From an uncultured Eubacteriales bacterium (lineage in GTDB: Bacteria; Bacillota; Clostridia; Oscillospirales; CAG-382), in assembly GCA_900551295.1 (NCBI GenBank), contig URVJ01000011.1:1-64000 (forward strand): a stretch of 64,000 bases of DNA, written 5' to 3'. The position numbers and the translations under genes are program-made. The notes below the pieces were generated by a model. The model did no database searches, had not been told where the DNA came from, and saw nothing but the letters and a program-made list of their open reading frames with translations. Positions 43,756 to 52,461 of this stretch are shown piece after piece; the first letter of the stretch is position 1, and the number at the start of each line of letters is the position of its first letter.

Positions 43756-45330
43756 TCACTCTCCCTTCGCGCCTGTTTCATCATTCTCATCTTCGCCGTC
43801 ATGCTCTGCGTGAGCCGACTTTGTCATGAGAAGTCCGATCTGTTCTTTTTCGGCGGTTCTTCCGTCTACGATTCCCGAAACCTTACCGCCGCCTATTACG
43901 AGAATTCTGTCGCAAAGCTCAAGCAGAACGTCGAGATCTTCGCCGACGAATATTACCGCAACGCCCTGTTTTTTCTGTTCGTTAAGCAGGTTATATATTG
44001 TATACGACGAGTTTATATCAAGTCCTCTGACCGGATATGCCGCCATGAGAACCGTAGGAGCTGCCGCAATCTCACGTCCGACAAGCACTTTCTGAACATT
44101 ACCGCCCGAAAGTCTGCGTACAGGTGTATTTGCGTCAGGAGTTACAACCTCAAGGCTATCTATTATCTTTTCCGCAAGGTTTTTGGGTTTCTTTCTGTCA
44201 AGGAAAACGCCTTTGCCCTTACGGTAGCTTCTGAGCATCATATTATCTATAATGTCCATATTTCCGACAAGTCCCATTCCGAGTCTGTCCTCAGGCACGA
44301 ATGAAAGTCTTACGCCGAGTTCTCTTATCTGAAGCGGTGTTTTATTTCTGAGATCCTCCGACTTACCTGTTTTGGGATTATTATAGATTATATCGCCCGA
44401 CGAGAGATTCTGAAGTCCCGCGATAGCCTCAAGCAGTTCTCTCTGACCGCTGCCCGCGATACCCGCAATACCGAGGATTTCACCCGAACGCGCCGTAAAG
44501 GATATATCGTCAAGCACCTTTATACCGTCGCGGTTTTCGCAGTTTATATGTTCAACAACAAGCCTGTCCACGCTGTTTTCAGGCTCGCTTCTGGTGATAT
44601 TAAGCGAGATCTTCTTACCGACCATCATTTCGGTAAGCTGATTTTCGTTGGTCTCTGCGGTATTGACGGTACCGATATATTCGCCCTTACGCAAAACTGC
44701 GACCTTATCCGAAAGAGAAAGCACCTCATGGAGTTTATGCGTAATTATAATGACTGCCTTACCGTCGTCTCTCATACGGCGCAGCACCTTAAAGAGTTTT
44801 TTTGTTTCCTGCGGAGTAAGAACCGCAGTCGGCTCGTCGAGTATGAGAATATCCGCGCCTCTGAAAAGCGCCTTTACTATCTCGACGGTCTGTTTTTCGG
44901 AAACCGACATTTCATATATCTTTTTATCAGGATCTATATCAAAGCCGTAAAGCTCGCTTATCTGCTTTATCTTCTTTGTATATTCCTTCATGGCAAAGCC
45001 TTTTTCGTCCTTTAATCCGAGGACGATATTTTCCGCCGCGGTAAACACATCGACAAGCTTGAAATGCTGATGTATCATACCGATCTTATAGCTGAACGCG
45101 TCTTTCGGCGAACGTATTACGACTTCCTTGCCGTCGATAAGAATTTCACCGCTGTCGGGAAAATAAATACCCGATATCATATTCATAAGCGTTGTCTTAC
45201 CGCTGCCGTTTTCGCCGAGTATCGAGAGTATTTCACCGCGGTTTACTTTAAGCGAAACATTTTTATTGGCAACTACGCTGCCGAATGTTTTCGTTATGCC
45301 GCGAAGCTCTATTGCAGGCGTCTGATTCAT
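43756..45330 (-). CDS. Nucleoside-type ABC importer ATPase, two domains
   Basis: A 524-residue ATPase with two nucleotide-binding domains in one chain (YufO/NupO/RbsA type). Domain one has Walker A GENGSGKT (39-46), signature VSEKQTVEIVKAL and LILDEPTAVL. Domain two has the degenerate GIAGSGQREL in place of a standard Walker A and a signature LSGGNVQK, as is normal in this family. The ATG at 45330 has AAAGGAA about ten bases upstream. It is separated from the substrate-binding gene by a strong stem-loop (45371-45455) that may set their relative expression. Confidence 0.93.
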   Translation of the reverse strand: MNQTPAIELRGITKTFGSVVANKNVSLKVNRGEILSILGENGSGKTTLMNMISGIYFPDSGEILIDGKEVVIRSPKDAFSYKIGMIHQHFKLVDVFTAAENIVLGLKDEKGFAMKEYTKKIKQISELYGFDIDPDKKIYEMSVSEKQTVEIVKALFRGADILILDEPTAVLTPQETKKLFKVLRRMRDDGKAVIIITHKLHEVLSLSDKVAVLRKGEYIGTVNTAETNENQLTEMMVGKKISLNITRSEPENSVDRLVVEHINCENRDGIKVLDDISFTARSGEILGIAGIAGSGQRELLEAIAGLQNLSSGDIIYNNPKTGKSEDLRNKTPLQIRELGVRLSFVPEDRLGMGLVGNMDIIDNMMLRSYRKGKGVFLDRKKPKNLAEKIIDSLEVVTPDANTPVRRLSGGNVQKVLVGREIAAAPTVLMAAYPVRGLDINSSYTIYNLLNEQKKQGVAVIFVGEDLDVLLELCDRILVIGGGKVSGIVDGRTAEKEQIGLLMTKSAHAEHDGEDENDETGAKGE

Positions 45331-45370
45331 AGCTTTACCATTCCTTTCGGACAGAATGTCGGATAAACTC

Positions 45371-45455
45371 AAAAAACACAGTTTTCAAAAGCGGATTCGA
45401 CGCGTACAGATTAATGTTAAACACCGGTTCGTCAAACGCACTTTTGAAAATTGTG
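45371..45455 (-). terminator. Long stem-loop between BMP lipoprotein and ABC ATPase genes
   Basis: On the minus strand, CACAATTTTCAAAAG (45455-45441) pairs with CTTTTGAAAACTGTG (45391-45377) with one mismatch across a 49-base loop, followed by TTTTTTG. It sits between two genes of one operon, so it is probably a partial terminator. Confidence 0.6.
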
Positions 45456-45520
45456 CAGCAAAATCAAGTACAAGGCGAAGCAAGCGTTTTGCCCCGCCCT
45501 GTATGTTTTTATATTCTTAA

Positions 45521-46774
45521 TCAGAACATCTTGTTGAGAAGCGTAATGCCGTCTATTTCAAGGTTGAAATAAGGTGCGGAACGCATCTCGGATTCATGGA
45601 AGTAACCGTCGGAAATTACTTCGGTATCGGGAGTGTAGTCAGCGTCAGTATCAACGTCTGCCATGTAGGAGTCGAGCTTTTCGCCGCCAACGGTGAAAGT
45701 ATCGGTAGCAAATACATGGAGAGTGCCGTCGATTATTGCCTTCTTTGCTTCCTCGATTGCCTCAACAGTGCCTGCTGCCGCAACGTCAGCGTTTACATCG
45801 GTAAGAACAACCGAGCCTTCGCCGAGACCCTTGCACCAGTCATAAGGAATATCCTCGCCGTTAAGCACGCAGTTGATTGCAAACTCATAGTAAGGAGCCC
45901 AGTCGATTCTGGACGATACGATAAAGGTATTGGGGCAAGCGGAAATTGTGCTGCCGTTATAGGATACATTGGGGATACCTGCGTTTTCGCAAGCGGTAGG
46001 AGCGCCCATTGAGTCTGCGTGCTGGCTTATAAGCTTGCAGCCGTTGCTGATGAGCTTTGTTGCAGCTTCCTTTTCAAGCGCTTCGTCGTACCAGGAACCC
46101 GTGAACTGAACTTCCATTGTAGCGGTCGGGCAAACCGAACGTGCGCCGAGGAAGAACGAGGTATATCCGGAAACAACTTCTGCGTATGTATATGCGCCTA
46201 CGTAACCGATCTTAGCTTCGTCTGCGGTGAAATCGCCGTTTTCGATCATTTCATTGAGCTTAAGACCTGCTGCGATACCTGCAAGGTATCTGCCTTCGTA
46301 GATAGATGCGAATGTGTTATGGAAGTTTGCTACCTTCTCTGTATGAGCGGTAGTACCGGTCGAATGACAGAATTCAACGTTCGGGAATTCATTTGCCGCC
46401 TGGAGCATATAAGGCTCATGACCGAAGCTATCTGCAAAAATGATGTTGCAGCCCTGGTCTGCAAGGTCCGCTGCTGCTTCGTAGCACTCATTGCCTTCGG
46501 GGATGTTAGTCTTGAAAACTACCTGAGAATCGCTGAGTCCGAGAGCTTCCTTTGCCTCTTTTGCGGCGTCCATGAAGTTCTTGTCATAGGTGGAGTTTTC
46601 GTCGTGAAGGAATATAAAGCCTACCTTTATATTCGACTTATCGAGAGTGTCCGTACCCTTGTTTTCGGTATCTGCGCCGTCTTTTCCGTTTTCGCCGTTT
46701 GCGGTATTACCTGAACATGCTGTCATTGCAAATATGCAGACAACCGCAAGTACGAGTGCGAGAAGTTTCTTCAT
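45521..46774 (-). CDS. BMP-family nucleoside-binding lipoprotein
   Basis: A 417-residue BmpA/PnrA-type solute-binding lipoprotein. The signal peptide ends in the lipobox MTAC (Cys20). The fold shows VGFIFLHDENSTYDKNF, NIIFADSFGHEP, a FHNTFASIYEGRYLAGIAAG helix and QFTGSWYDEALEKEAATKLI, which is diagnostic of the family. It captures nucleosides (purines in characterised relatives) for the importer encoded just downstream. The ATG has AGGAGGAAAG. Upstream lies an inverted repeat (46873-46896) and repeat copy D. Confidence 0.93.
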   Translation of the reverse strand: MKKLLALVLAVVCIFAMTACSGNTANGENGKDGADTENKGTDTLDKSNIKVGFIFLHDENSTYDKNFMDAAKEAKEALGLSDSQVVFKTNIPEGNECYEAAADLADQGCNIIFADSFGHEPYMLQAANEFPNVEFCHSTGTTAHTEKVANFHNTFASIYEGRYLAGIAAGLKLNEMIENGDFTADEAKIGYVGAYTYAEVVSGYTSFFLGARSVCPTATMEVQFTGSWYDEALEKEAATKLISNGCKLISQHADSMGAPTACENAGIPNVSYNGSTISACPNTFIVSSRIDWAPYYEFAINCVLNGEDIPYDWCKGLGEGSVVLTDVNADVAAAGTVEAIEEAKKAIIDGTLHVFATDTFTVGGEKLDSYMADVDTDADYTPDTEVISDGYFHESEMRSAPYFNLEIDGITLLNKMF

Positions 46775-46872
46775 TTTCTTTCCTCCTGAAAATTAAATAG
46801 ATTTATGAAAAATGATGCTGATTTTATTTTACAATACTTTTACAAAAAATACAATACCAAATTATTACAAAT

Positions 46873-46896
46873 ATTGACAAATTGTTTTCTGTCAAT
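46873..46896. promoter_or_regulatory. Inverted repeat upstream of the BMP operon
   Basis: ATTGACA (46873-46879) and TGTCAAT (46890-46896) form an inverted repeat about 100 bases upstream of the ATG; each arm also contains a -35-like TTGACA. It may be an operator or promoter element. No confident -10 was chosen. Confidence 0.35.
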
Positions 46897-46914
46897 TTGT
46901 ATTAATGCACAAGT

Positions 46915-47310
46915 CTTTGCACTTTTTTACGCCCACTTTTCGGGATAGAAAAGCGGAAAAACGTTTTTGTTTGGCTGATTGTTTCTTGGCTTGGGCGAGA
47001 AAAGGAAATCTTCTTAAAAGCGCGGCTTCTTCTCCACACATCAGACTATCTTAGGTAAAACTTTTTATCACCTCCGAAATTTTAAATCTTCGCTCGCAGA
47101 TGCTCCGCACTGCTCGATGGGGTTGATATCTAAGTATAATTTATTTATCTCAGCTTTAACTCTTATGCCATGTCACATTGCGGTCTGCGTAAACTCTTGT
47201 TTAGGCTGAAAAATACAATTTTTATGCGTTATTACGCAGTCAACGGGGCTTGTCTTTCTGCCCGGCTTGCCTATCGGCAAGAAACTTGGTTCAAATTCTA
47301 CTTTTATGTT
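46915..47310 (+). repeat. Mosaic intergenic repeat, copy D
   Basis: A copy of about 400 bases with CTTTTC-GGGATA-GAAAAG (46936-46953), 'tcttcgctcgcagatgctcc' with 'gcactgctcgat' (about 47089-47120), 'ggggttgatatctaag', the 'tgccatgtcacattgcggtc' block shared with copy A, 'cagtcaac' and a six-pair hairpin CTTGCC-TATC-GGCAAG (47266-47281). Its second half matches copy A, whereas its first half matches B and C. Confidence 0.75.
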
Positions 47311-47313
47311 TAG

Positions 47314-47351
47314 TAAAAAACTCTGTGCAAAGTTTTATACAATGCACAGAG
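47314..47351 (-). terminator. Terminator of the sensor-radC operon
   Basis: On the minus strand, CTCTGTGCA and TGCACAGAG (47321-47329 with 47343-47351) followed by TTTTTTA. It lies about 200 bases past the radC stop, between repeat copies D and E. Confidence 0.75.
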
Positions 47352-47394
47352 TATATTTTTGTACTAATTCAGAACTGAATTGCACCTGTCAGCC

Positions 47395-47552
47395 AACCAA
47401 ACATAAAAGTAAAATTTAGCCGTAGTCATCTCGCCGTAGGCGAGCCGGTCGGAAAAGTGTGTCCTGTTGACTGTTTGAGTATATGAAAGGTAACACTTGC
47501 ACCAAAAATAATTTTACTTCGTACAGAACCCCATATCCGCGCGCCGGTCACG
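47395..47552 (-). repeat. Mosaic intergenic repeat, copy E (inverted, overlaps radC stop)
   Basis: A short inverted copy. Read on the minus strand it runs from a GC-rich hairpin, GCGCG-TGACCGG-CGCGC, through 'ggggttctgtacgaag', 'ggtgcaagtgtta', 'cagtcaacaggac' and a six-pair hairpin CTCGCC-GTA-GGCGAG (47430-47444). The GC-rich hairpin contains the radC stop codon (47548-47550). It faces copy D with the operon terminator between them. Confidence 0.7.
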
Positions 47553-48216
47553 CGCCCTGCACCTGCTTCATACCGACATAAACGCAGTCCGTAACTATGT
47601 AGTGCTCTTTCAGCTCAACGCCTATCTGTTTTAGAAACTGCTCAAGGTTTATTGTCGTTGCCCTGTCGCTTGCAGACGGATTTGGATTTCCGTCCGGGTG
47701 GTTGTGCGCAATTATTACTTTCGACGCGCTTTTGCGCAATACAAGCTCCGCAATTTTGCGAAAATCAACTCTTGCGCACGCAAAATCACCTTCGCCGATA
47801 AATTCGCGGTGTAAAATTCTGTTTTTCCGGTCAAGCAGTATTAAAAACACACGCTCCACTCCCGCCGCACGGAACTCCGTTATAAGCTGACGTCCGACAG
47901 TGTCAAAATCTCCCGCGGTTTCAAGCTCTCTCAGTCCGTCCGCACATTCCATTGCTATTCTCGAAACAAGCTTTATCATCACCGCCGAAGTCTTTCCGAC
48001 CCCGTGAACGTTTTTAAGATCGTCAAACGACGCGTTAAGCACATTGTCAAGCGATCCGAAAGTTTCAATAAGCGCATGAGCCACCGGGTTTGTATCTCCT
48101 CTCGGCGTCGCACCGTAAAGCAGCATTTCAAGCAGTTCGTGCGGTGCAAATCCGTTGCCGCCCGTGCTTATAAAACGCTCTCTCATGCGTTCTCTGTGAT
48201 TGTCATGTGTCCCCAT
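47548..48216 (-). CDS. radC: RadC family protein (JAB/MPN+ domain)
   Basis: A 222-residue RadC-type protein. It has an N-terminal helix-hairpin-helix region (about 55-80, FDDLKNVHGVGKTSAV) and a C-terminal JAMM metalloprotease-like domain with H171-x-H173-x7-S181-x2-D184 (AHNHPDGNPNPSASD). Despite the name, a repair role is doubtful; the JAMM motif suggests a metal-dependent hydrolase. The ATG has AAGGAAG eight bases upstream. It follows the sensor gene by 26 bases in one operon. Its stop codon lies inside a hairpin belonging to repeat copy E, so the C-terminus may have been reshaped by the repeat. Confidence 0.92.
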   Translation of the reverse strand: MGTHDNHRERMRERFISTGGNGFAPHELLEMLLYGATPRGDTNPVAHALIETFGSLDNVLNASFDDLKNVHGVGKTSAVMIKLVSRIAMECADGLRELETAGDFDTVGRQLITEFRAAGVERVFLILLDRKNRILHREFIGEGDFACARVDFRKIAELVLRKSASKVIIAHNHPDGNPNPSASDRATTINLEQFLKQIGVELKEHYIVTDCVYVGMKQVQGA

Positions 48217-48242
48217 TTTTGTTCTTCCTTTCGGAATTAATG

Positions 48243-50480
48243 TCAGATGAGAGCCTCTTTAAGCCGTTCGATTATCACTATTTCTCCCGAACTGGAATTT
48301 CCTCCGCGCACCTTTTCGCAGGTGCGTACAACACGTCTGTATACGCCGTTTTCTCCGCCGTCGGTAACGAGTGTGGAAAACTCAAGCCTTACCGAACTGT
48401 CCTTTTCCAGTTCTCCTGTCAAAAACTCCCTGCTGCTGCAAGCTATAAAGCTCTGTCTGTCGTTCGGGTGAACACAGGTTTCGGCGTACTGTCTTATCTG
48501 TTCGTCGTAATCGAGAGCCTCAAGTTTCGGAAGAACGTGCTTGCCGTCAAAGCTTACGGGGACAAAAAGTCCGCTTTCAAGGTCTGCAAACGCCGCTCTT
48601 GCGAGGGAACCGGACGCACATTCCAGAACGCTTGAAAGTATGTGGCTTGCAGCGTTATTGAACTTGTTTACGGTATATTTGTCAATTTCCGCGTCATCAA
48701 TATTCCTTATATAAAAGCTTGCCTTTACTTCATCGGTCTGCTTGTCTCTGAAAAGATGGATCTCTATGACGCGGTAGCCGTAAGAACCGTCGGAACCAGT
48801 ATTTATGCGGTACTCAAACGAAGAATCGGTCTCTCCGCGCCTGAATGCTTCAAGCATTGAAAAACGGTTGAGTTTGTTGATGAAAATTTCCCTGTCCTCA
48901 GTGTGAATTTTTGCCGCGATTTCGTGCTTGAAGTCGCTGTCGTAATTCGTGTACATTTTGAGCGGCTCATATCCGAGAGAAACGACTGCCGGCTCATTCA
49001 GCCACAGTATTTTCCAGCAGTTTCTTTCAAGACTTACTTCAACGCCCGTAGTATCATACGTAACGACAGCGTTTTTCACCTTTTCAAGGTCAACGTGTCT
49101 GCGTTTTTGTTTTTCATGCTCGGTAACGTCGCGCGCCGTGCCTATTATCATTATTCCGCCGTTTTCGTTCTTTGTACCGGTTAGTGTATATCTTAAAAAT
49201 GTTTCTTCCGAGCCTCTTTTTGAAAAAAGTGTCAGCTTTGACGCTTTTCCGAGCGACGTCACGGCAATTCCGTTTTTAAGCCTTCTCGCGTCGTCGTCCG
49301 ACATTCCCTCGTACTTTATAAGTTCCTCTATTCCGTTTTTATATTTTCTCACATCGGAATGTATGCCGTCCGCGTCCTTTATCACCGATATTTCACCGGT
49401 GTTTTTATCGTAAAGAAAAACTCTTGTCGAAGTTTCTTCAAGGGCCGCAGCAAGTATACGGTTCCTCACATCGGTAATATATCTGTTCTTTGCCTCGCCC
49501 TTGTTGAGATCGGCAACCCTGCCGTTTATCCATATGAGAAACAGCACCATTACCATGAGAATTGTCGCAAAGCTTGCAAGCATTACGCGGCTGTCGGTTT
49601 CAACCGATTCAAACAGCACGTCCTCCGGCACAAACTGCATTAAATACCAGTCGCTGACCCCGACGGGAGTATATGCGCACGCGAGCTTTTTGCCGTCGTA
49701 TGCTACGCAGGTATATCCGCTTTTTCTGTTTCGTATATCCGAAAGCACGGCTTTTCCGCTCTTTCCGGAATAGAAATTCATTTTGCTCAGCGCGCCGATA
49801 TAGCTGCCGCGAAGTCCGAGCCAGTTATCGGTATCCATAAGCACGGAACCCGACTTTGCCTCAAAAACAATAAGTGAGCTGTTGCCGTCAAAACCCGTAG
49901 AGTTGAAAAATTCGGAAAGTGAATCAAGTTCCGCAACGCCGTAAACCCAGATCTTTTCGCTTTCGTCGGACTTGCCCTCAACAGGCGCAAAAATTCTGAA
50001 AACTTCCTTACCGTTTACCGCGGAAACGGTTTTTGAGCTTATGCTCACTGTATCATCGGCACCCGACACCGGAGATTCCTGCGACCATACGATTCCGTCG
50101 AAAACACTGCCGTCACGCTGGAGACTGTTTCCGTTTGCAAGCCTTACCGAAAAGTGTGAAAACAGTGAGTCGTCGGGACTTGAATAAAGAGTTTTGAGGA
50201 AGTTTTCATCGTACACGCTGTCAAAGCTTTCCGCAACTCTTGCCTGTGCCTTTACACGGTCTTTTCCGAAACGTATTTCGCTCTTTATTTTTGCAGCGCT
50301 CTGCGACGCTGACTCTTTGAGCGTATCTACCGTTGCGTCGCGGTTTTGTATATACGAAAGTTTCACTATGCTGTACATAAGAAGCAGAACAAACACTATC
50401 ATAAGCAGTGCGCCTCGGAATATCGCATACTTGTCGGCGTATTTTATATATTCTGCCGGGCTTTTGAATTTTCTGCTCAT
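48243..50480 (-). CDS. Membrane cache/PAS sensor protein without output domain
   Basis: A 745-residue protein with a first membrane helix at about 20-41, an extracellular dCache-like sensing domain (about 42-300), a second helix at about 300-322, and then two or three PAS-like domains. One spans about 345-465 and ends in GTARDVTEHEKQKRR, a classical PAS/PAC end. Others cover about 480-600 (NIDDAE end) and 600-745. It stops without a GGDEF, EAL, histidine kinase or methyl-accepting domain. The output partner is unknown; it may have lost an enzyme domain or act through protein contacts. AGGAGGAGG precedes the ATG, and the leader is a mini-hairpin array. Confidence 0.75.
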   Translation of the reverse strand: MSRKFKSPAEYIKYADKYAIFRGALLMIVFVLLLMYSIVKLSYIQNRDATVDTLKESASQSAAKIKSEIRFGKDRVKAQARVAESFDSVYDENFLKTLYSSPDDSLFSHFSVRLANGNSLQRDGSVFDGIVWSQESPVSGADDTVSISSKTVSAVNGKEVFRIFAPVEGKSDESEKIWVYGVAELDSLSEFFNSTGFDGNSSLIVFEAKSGSVLMDTDNWLGLRGSYIGALSKMNFYSGKSGKAVLSDIRNRKSGYTCVAYDGKKLACAYTPVGVSDWYLMQFVPEDVLFESVETDSRVMLASFATILMVMVLFLIWINGRVADLNKGEAKNRYITDVRNRILAAALEETSTRVFLYDKNTGEISVIKDADGIHSDVRKYKNGIEELIKYEGMSDDDARRLKNGIAVTSLGKASKLTLFSKRGSEETFLRYTLTGTKNENGGIMIIGTARDVTEHEKQKRRHVDLEKVKNAVVTYDTTGVEVSLERNCWKILWLNEPAVVSLGYEPLKMYTNYDSDFKHEIAAKIHTEDREIFINKLNRFSMLEAFRRGETDSSFEYRINTGSDGSYGYRVIEIHLFRDKQTDEVKASFYIRNIDDAEIDKYTVNKFNNAASHILSSVLECASGSLARAAFADLESGLFVPVSFDGKHVLPKLEALDYDEQIRQYAETCVHPNDRQSFIACSSREFLTGELEKDSSVRLEFSTLVTDGGENGVYRRVVRTCEKVRGGNSSSGEIVIIERLKEALI

Positions 50481-50497
50481 TTTGTCCTCCTCCTTTC

Positions 50498-50556
50498 ATG
50501 CGCGCAGTGCTTTTCATGAAACCTTGGTTTCATTTCATGCTGAAACGGCAATTCAT
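50498..50556 (-). repeat. Tandem mini-hairpin array in the sensor-radC leader
   Basis: On the minus strand, GCCG-TTT-CAGC, GAAACC-AA-GGTTTC and GCAC-TGC-GCGC hairpins follow each other, separated by ATGAAAT and ATGAAAA spacers. The array begins at about the expected transcription start and ends at the AGGAGGAGG site. It opens with AATGAATTGCCGTT, the same start as the larger array at 53.9 kb. Confidence 0.75.
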
Positions 50557-50566
50557 TGTATACTAC

Positions 50567-50595
50567 ATTATATCATACGGCAAAACTCATTACAA
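50567..50595 (-). promoter_or_regulatory. Promoter of the sensor-radC operon
   Basis: On the minus strand, TTGTAA (50590-50595), 17 bases, TATAAT (50567-50572), placing the start of transcription directly before the hairpin array. Confidence 0.65.
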
Positions 50596-50657
50596 CACTG
50601 CCGCAGTTGATTTTTAAATATACACCAAAATAATTTATTGTTTTATAACATTTTACT

Positions 50658-50686
50658 CAAAGCAAAACCGCGGCTAAAAGCCGCGG
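50658..50686 (-). terminator. Terminator of the DUF2953-gerW-ABC operon
   Basis: On the minus strand, CCGCGGCT-TTT-AGCCGCGG (50668-50686) followed by TTTTGCTTTG, about 60 bases past the ABC exporter stop. Confidence 0.8.
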
Positions 50687-50748
50687 AGAACATTAAGTCT
50701 TAAGCCCGTACATAACGGAAATTTTAAAAAAGTCTGACGCTGTGCCGC

Positions 50749-52461
50749 TCAGTTTCCGGCCTCGTAAAAATGCGTACCGAATCTGTCGCGCACAATGGAA
50801 AGTCTGCGGTTGCATATCGCAAGGGCTGCCGGCTTATGTGTAACGATAAAACAGGTCTTATCGGTAAGCTTTTTAAGATTATCCAAAAGCTTTGCCTCGG
50901 TCTTTTCGTCGAGCGCGCTTGTAGCCTCGTCCAGAAGAAGTATCGGGCAGTCGCACAAAAGCGCTCTTGCAACGCTGAGCCTTTGTATCTGTCCTTCGGA
51001 AAGTCCGAGTCCTCCCTCTCCTATTACGGTATCAAGCCCGAGAGCGGAATTTTCCACAAATTCGTCGGCACACGCAATTTTCAGTGCAAGCTCTATGCTT
51101 TGCTCATCGGCTTTGTCTGACATAAACAGCAGATTTTCGCGTATCGTGCCAGAAAGCAGCATATTGCCCTGCGGAACGTACGCAAACAGCTTTCGCATCT
51201 CGGGACATACGCCGACGGAATTATCCGTGAACTCAAATTCTATCTTTCCGTCCTGCGGCTCATAAATATCAAGCATAAGCTTGAACAGCGTACTCTTGCC
51301 TATTCCGGACGAACCGGTTATCGAAACGAAATCGCCTTTATTTATGTAAAGATCGAGATTGCTGAGCACGTTTTCGGGGCTGTTCTTATCGTAGGCAAAG
51401 CATACGTTCTCAATATTTATGCCGCGGAATTTCTCATATGCCTCTTTTACGTCGCCGACCGTATTTTCATGCGGCTTTTTCTCGTCGGGAAGATTTTCTA
51501 TTTCCATAATGCGTTCCGCCGAGGAAAGCGCCGAATAATATTTGGGAACTATGCCCGAAAGACTCATAAACGGCTGCTGCACCTGTCCGACAAGCGCGGT
51601 TATGGCAGTAAGAGAACCGAATGACATCTCGCCCGTGAGCAGCTTGAACGCGCACCATATAAGCGCGAACAGATACCCTGTTCTTATTATGGCATGGCTT
51701 GCGCCCGACGACAATGCCCCGAGAGAAGCTTTTTTCATGCGCGCCTTATAGTGAAGCTCCATAAGCTCGTCGGACTTTTGCTCGCTCTTTTGTTCGGCGC
51801 AGAAACTCTTTACCACAAGCAGATTTTCCATGGTTTCCTGCCAGAATGAACGTGCGCGCCCTTCGGCTTTCTGAACGTCCTTATGCAGCGATTTTATCTT
51901 CCCGCGCATAAATCTCGTTACGGTATGCACCATTATTCCGCCCACCGCGAATACCACTGCAAACTGCCACTGCAAATACACAAGCACCGCAAACGCGCAC
52001 ACAAGCCTTACGGCAATCCCCGCAACGCTCGGAAGAATGTTTGTGACCGCGTCGGTAATTACTCCGACGTCGCCCGTAAGCCTATTTATAAGCTCGCCCG
52101 AATGATAGGCGCGTATACAGCCGTACTGTTTTTTAAGCTGGCTCGAAAACAGTCTTTTTTTATACGCAATGTCAAGTTTTGCACGGCATTTTTCCGAAAG
52201 ATACCGCAAAAGCACGTTGAGAAGTATCTGAAACACCGTTACCGCAACGTATACCGCGCAGAATTTCACAAGTCCGCCCGCAAGTCCCGCAACGGCGTTG
52301 TCTATAAGCCCCTTTGAAACAAGAGCCGTAACCGTGCCGAGAGACGCCGCAATTCCGTTGAGCACAACGACAAACGCGAGAAAAGGAAGCGTCGGTTTCG
52401 CTACCGAAAAAATCCATTTCAGCGCCGCGTTTTTATCGCCGTGCTTGTTGTTTCCCGTCAC
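50749..52461 (-). CDS. ABC exporter, fused permease and ATPase
   Basis: A 570-residue half-transporter: a six-helix type I exporter membrane domain (about 1-310) joined to an ATPase. Walker A GSSGIGKST lies near residue 384, signature LSEGQIQRL near 487 and Walker B ILLLDEATSALDE near 507; the A-loop region is NVCFAYD. It could export a peptide, lipid or drug as a homodimer. The GTG start overlaps the gerW stop by four bases with GGAG upstream, so it is the last gene of the DUF2953-gerW operon, which hints at a sporulation or envelope link, though this is only positional. Confidence 0.9.
   Translation of the reverse strand: MTGNNKHGDKNAALKWIFSVAKPTLPFLAFVVVLNGIAASLGTVTALVSKGLIDNAVAGLAGGLVKFCAVYVAVTVFQILLNVLLRYLSEKCRAKLDIAYKKRLFSSQLKKQYGCIRAYHSGELINRLTGDVGVITDAVTNILPSVAGIAVRLVCAFAVLVYLQWQFAVVFAVGGIMVHTVTRFMRGKIKSLHKDVQKAEGRARSFWQETMENLLVVKSFCAEQKSEQKSDELMELHYKARMKKASLGALSSGASHAIIRTGYLFALIWCAFKLLTGEMSFGSLTAITALVGQVQQPFMSLSGIVPKYYSALSSAERIMEIENLPDEKKPHENTVGDVKEAYEKFRGINIENVCFAYDKNSPENVLSNLDLYINKGDFVSITGSSGIGKSTLFKLMLDIYEPQDGKIEFEFTDNSVGVCPEMRKLFAYVPQGNMLLSGTIRENLLFMSDKADEQSIELALKIACADEFVENSALGLDTVIGEGGLGLSEGQIQRLSVARALLCDCPILLLDEATSALDEKTEAKLLDNLKKLTDKTCFIVTHKPAALAICNRRLSIVRDRFGTHFYEAGN

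Noticed and set aside
46019..46714. A 231-codon plus-strand frame opposite the BMP lipoprotein gene
   Set aside because: Antisense shadow; Cys-rich and without a ribosome binding site.
43756..46774. Purine riboswitch in front of the nucleoside importer genes
   Set aside because: I looked for the conserved three-way junction loops in the leader and in the gap before the ATPase and did not find them.
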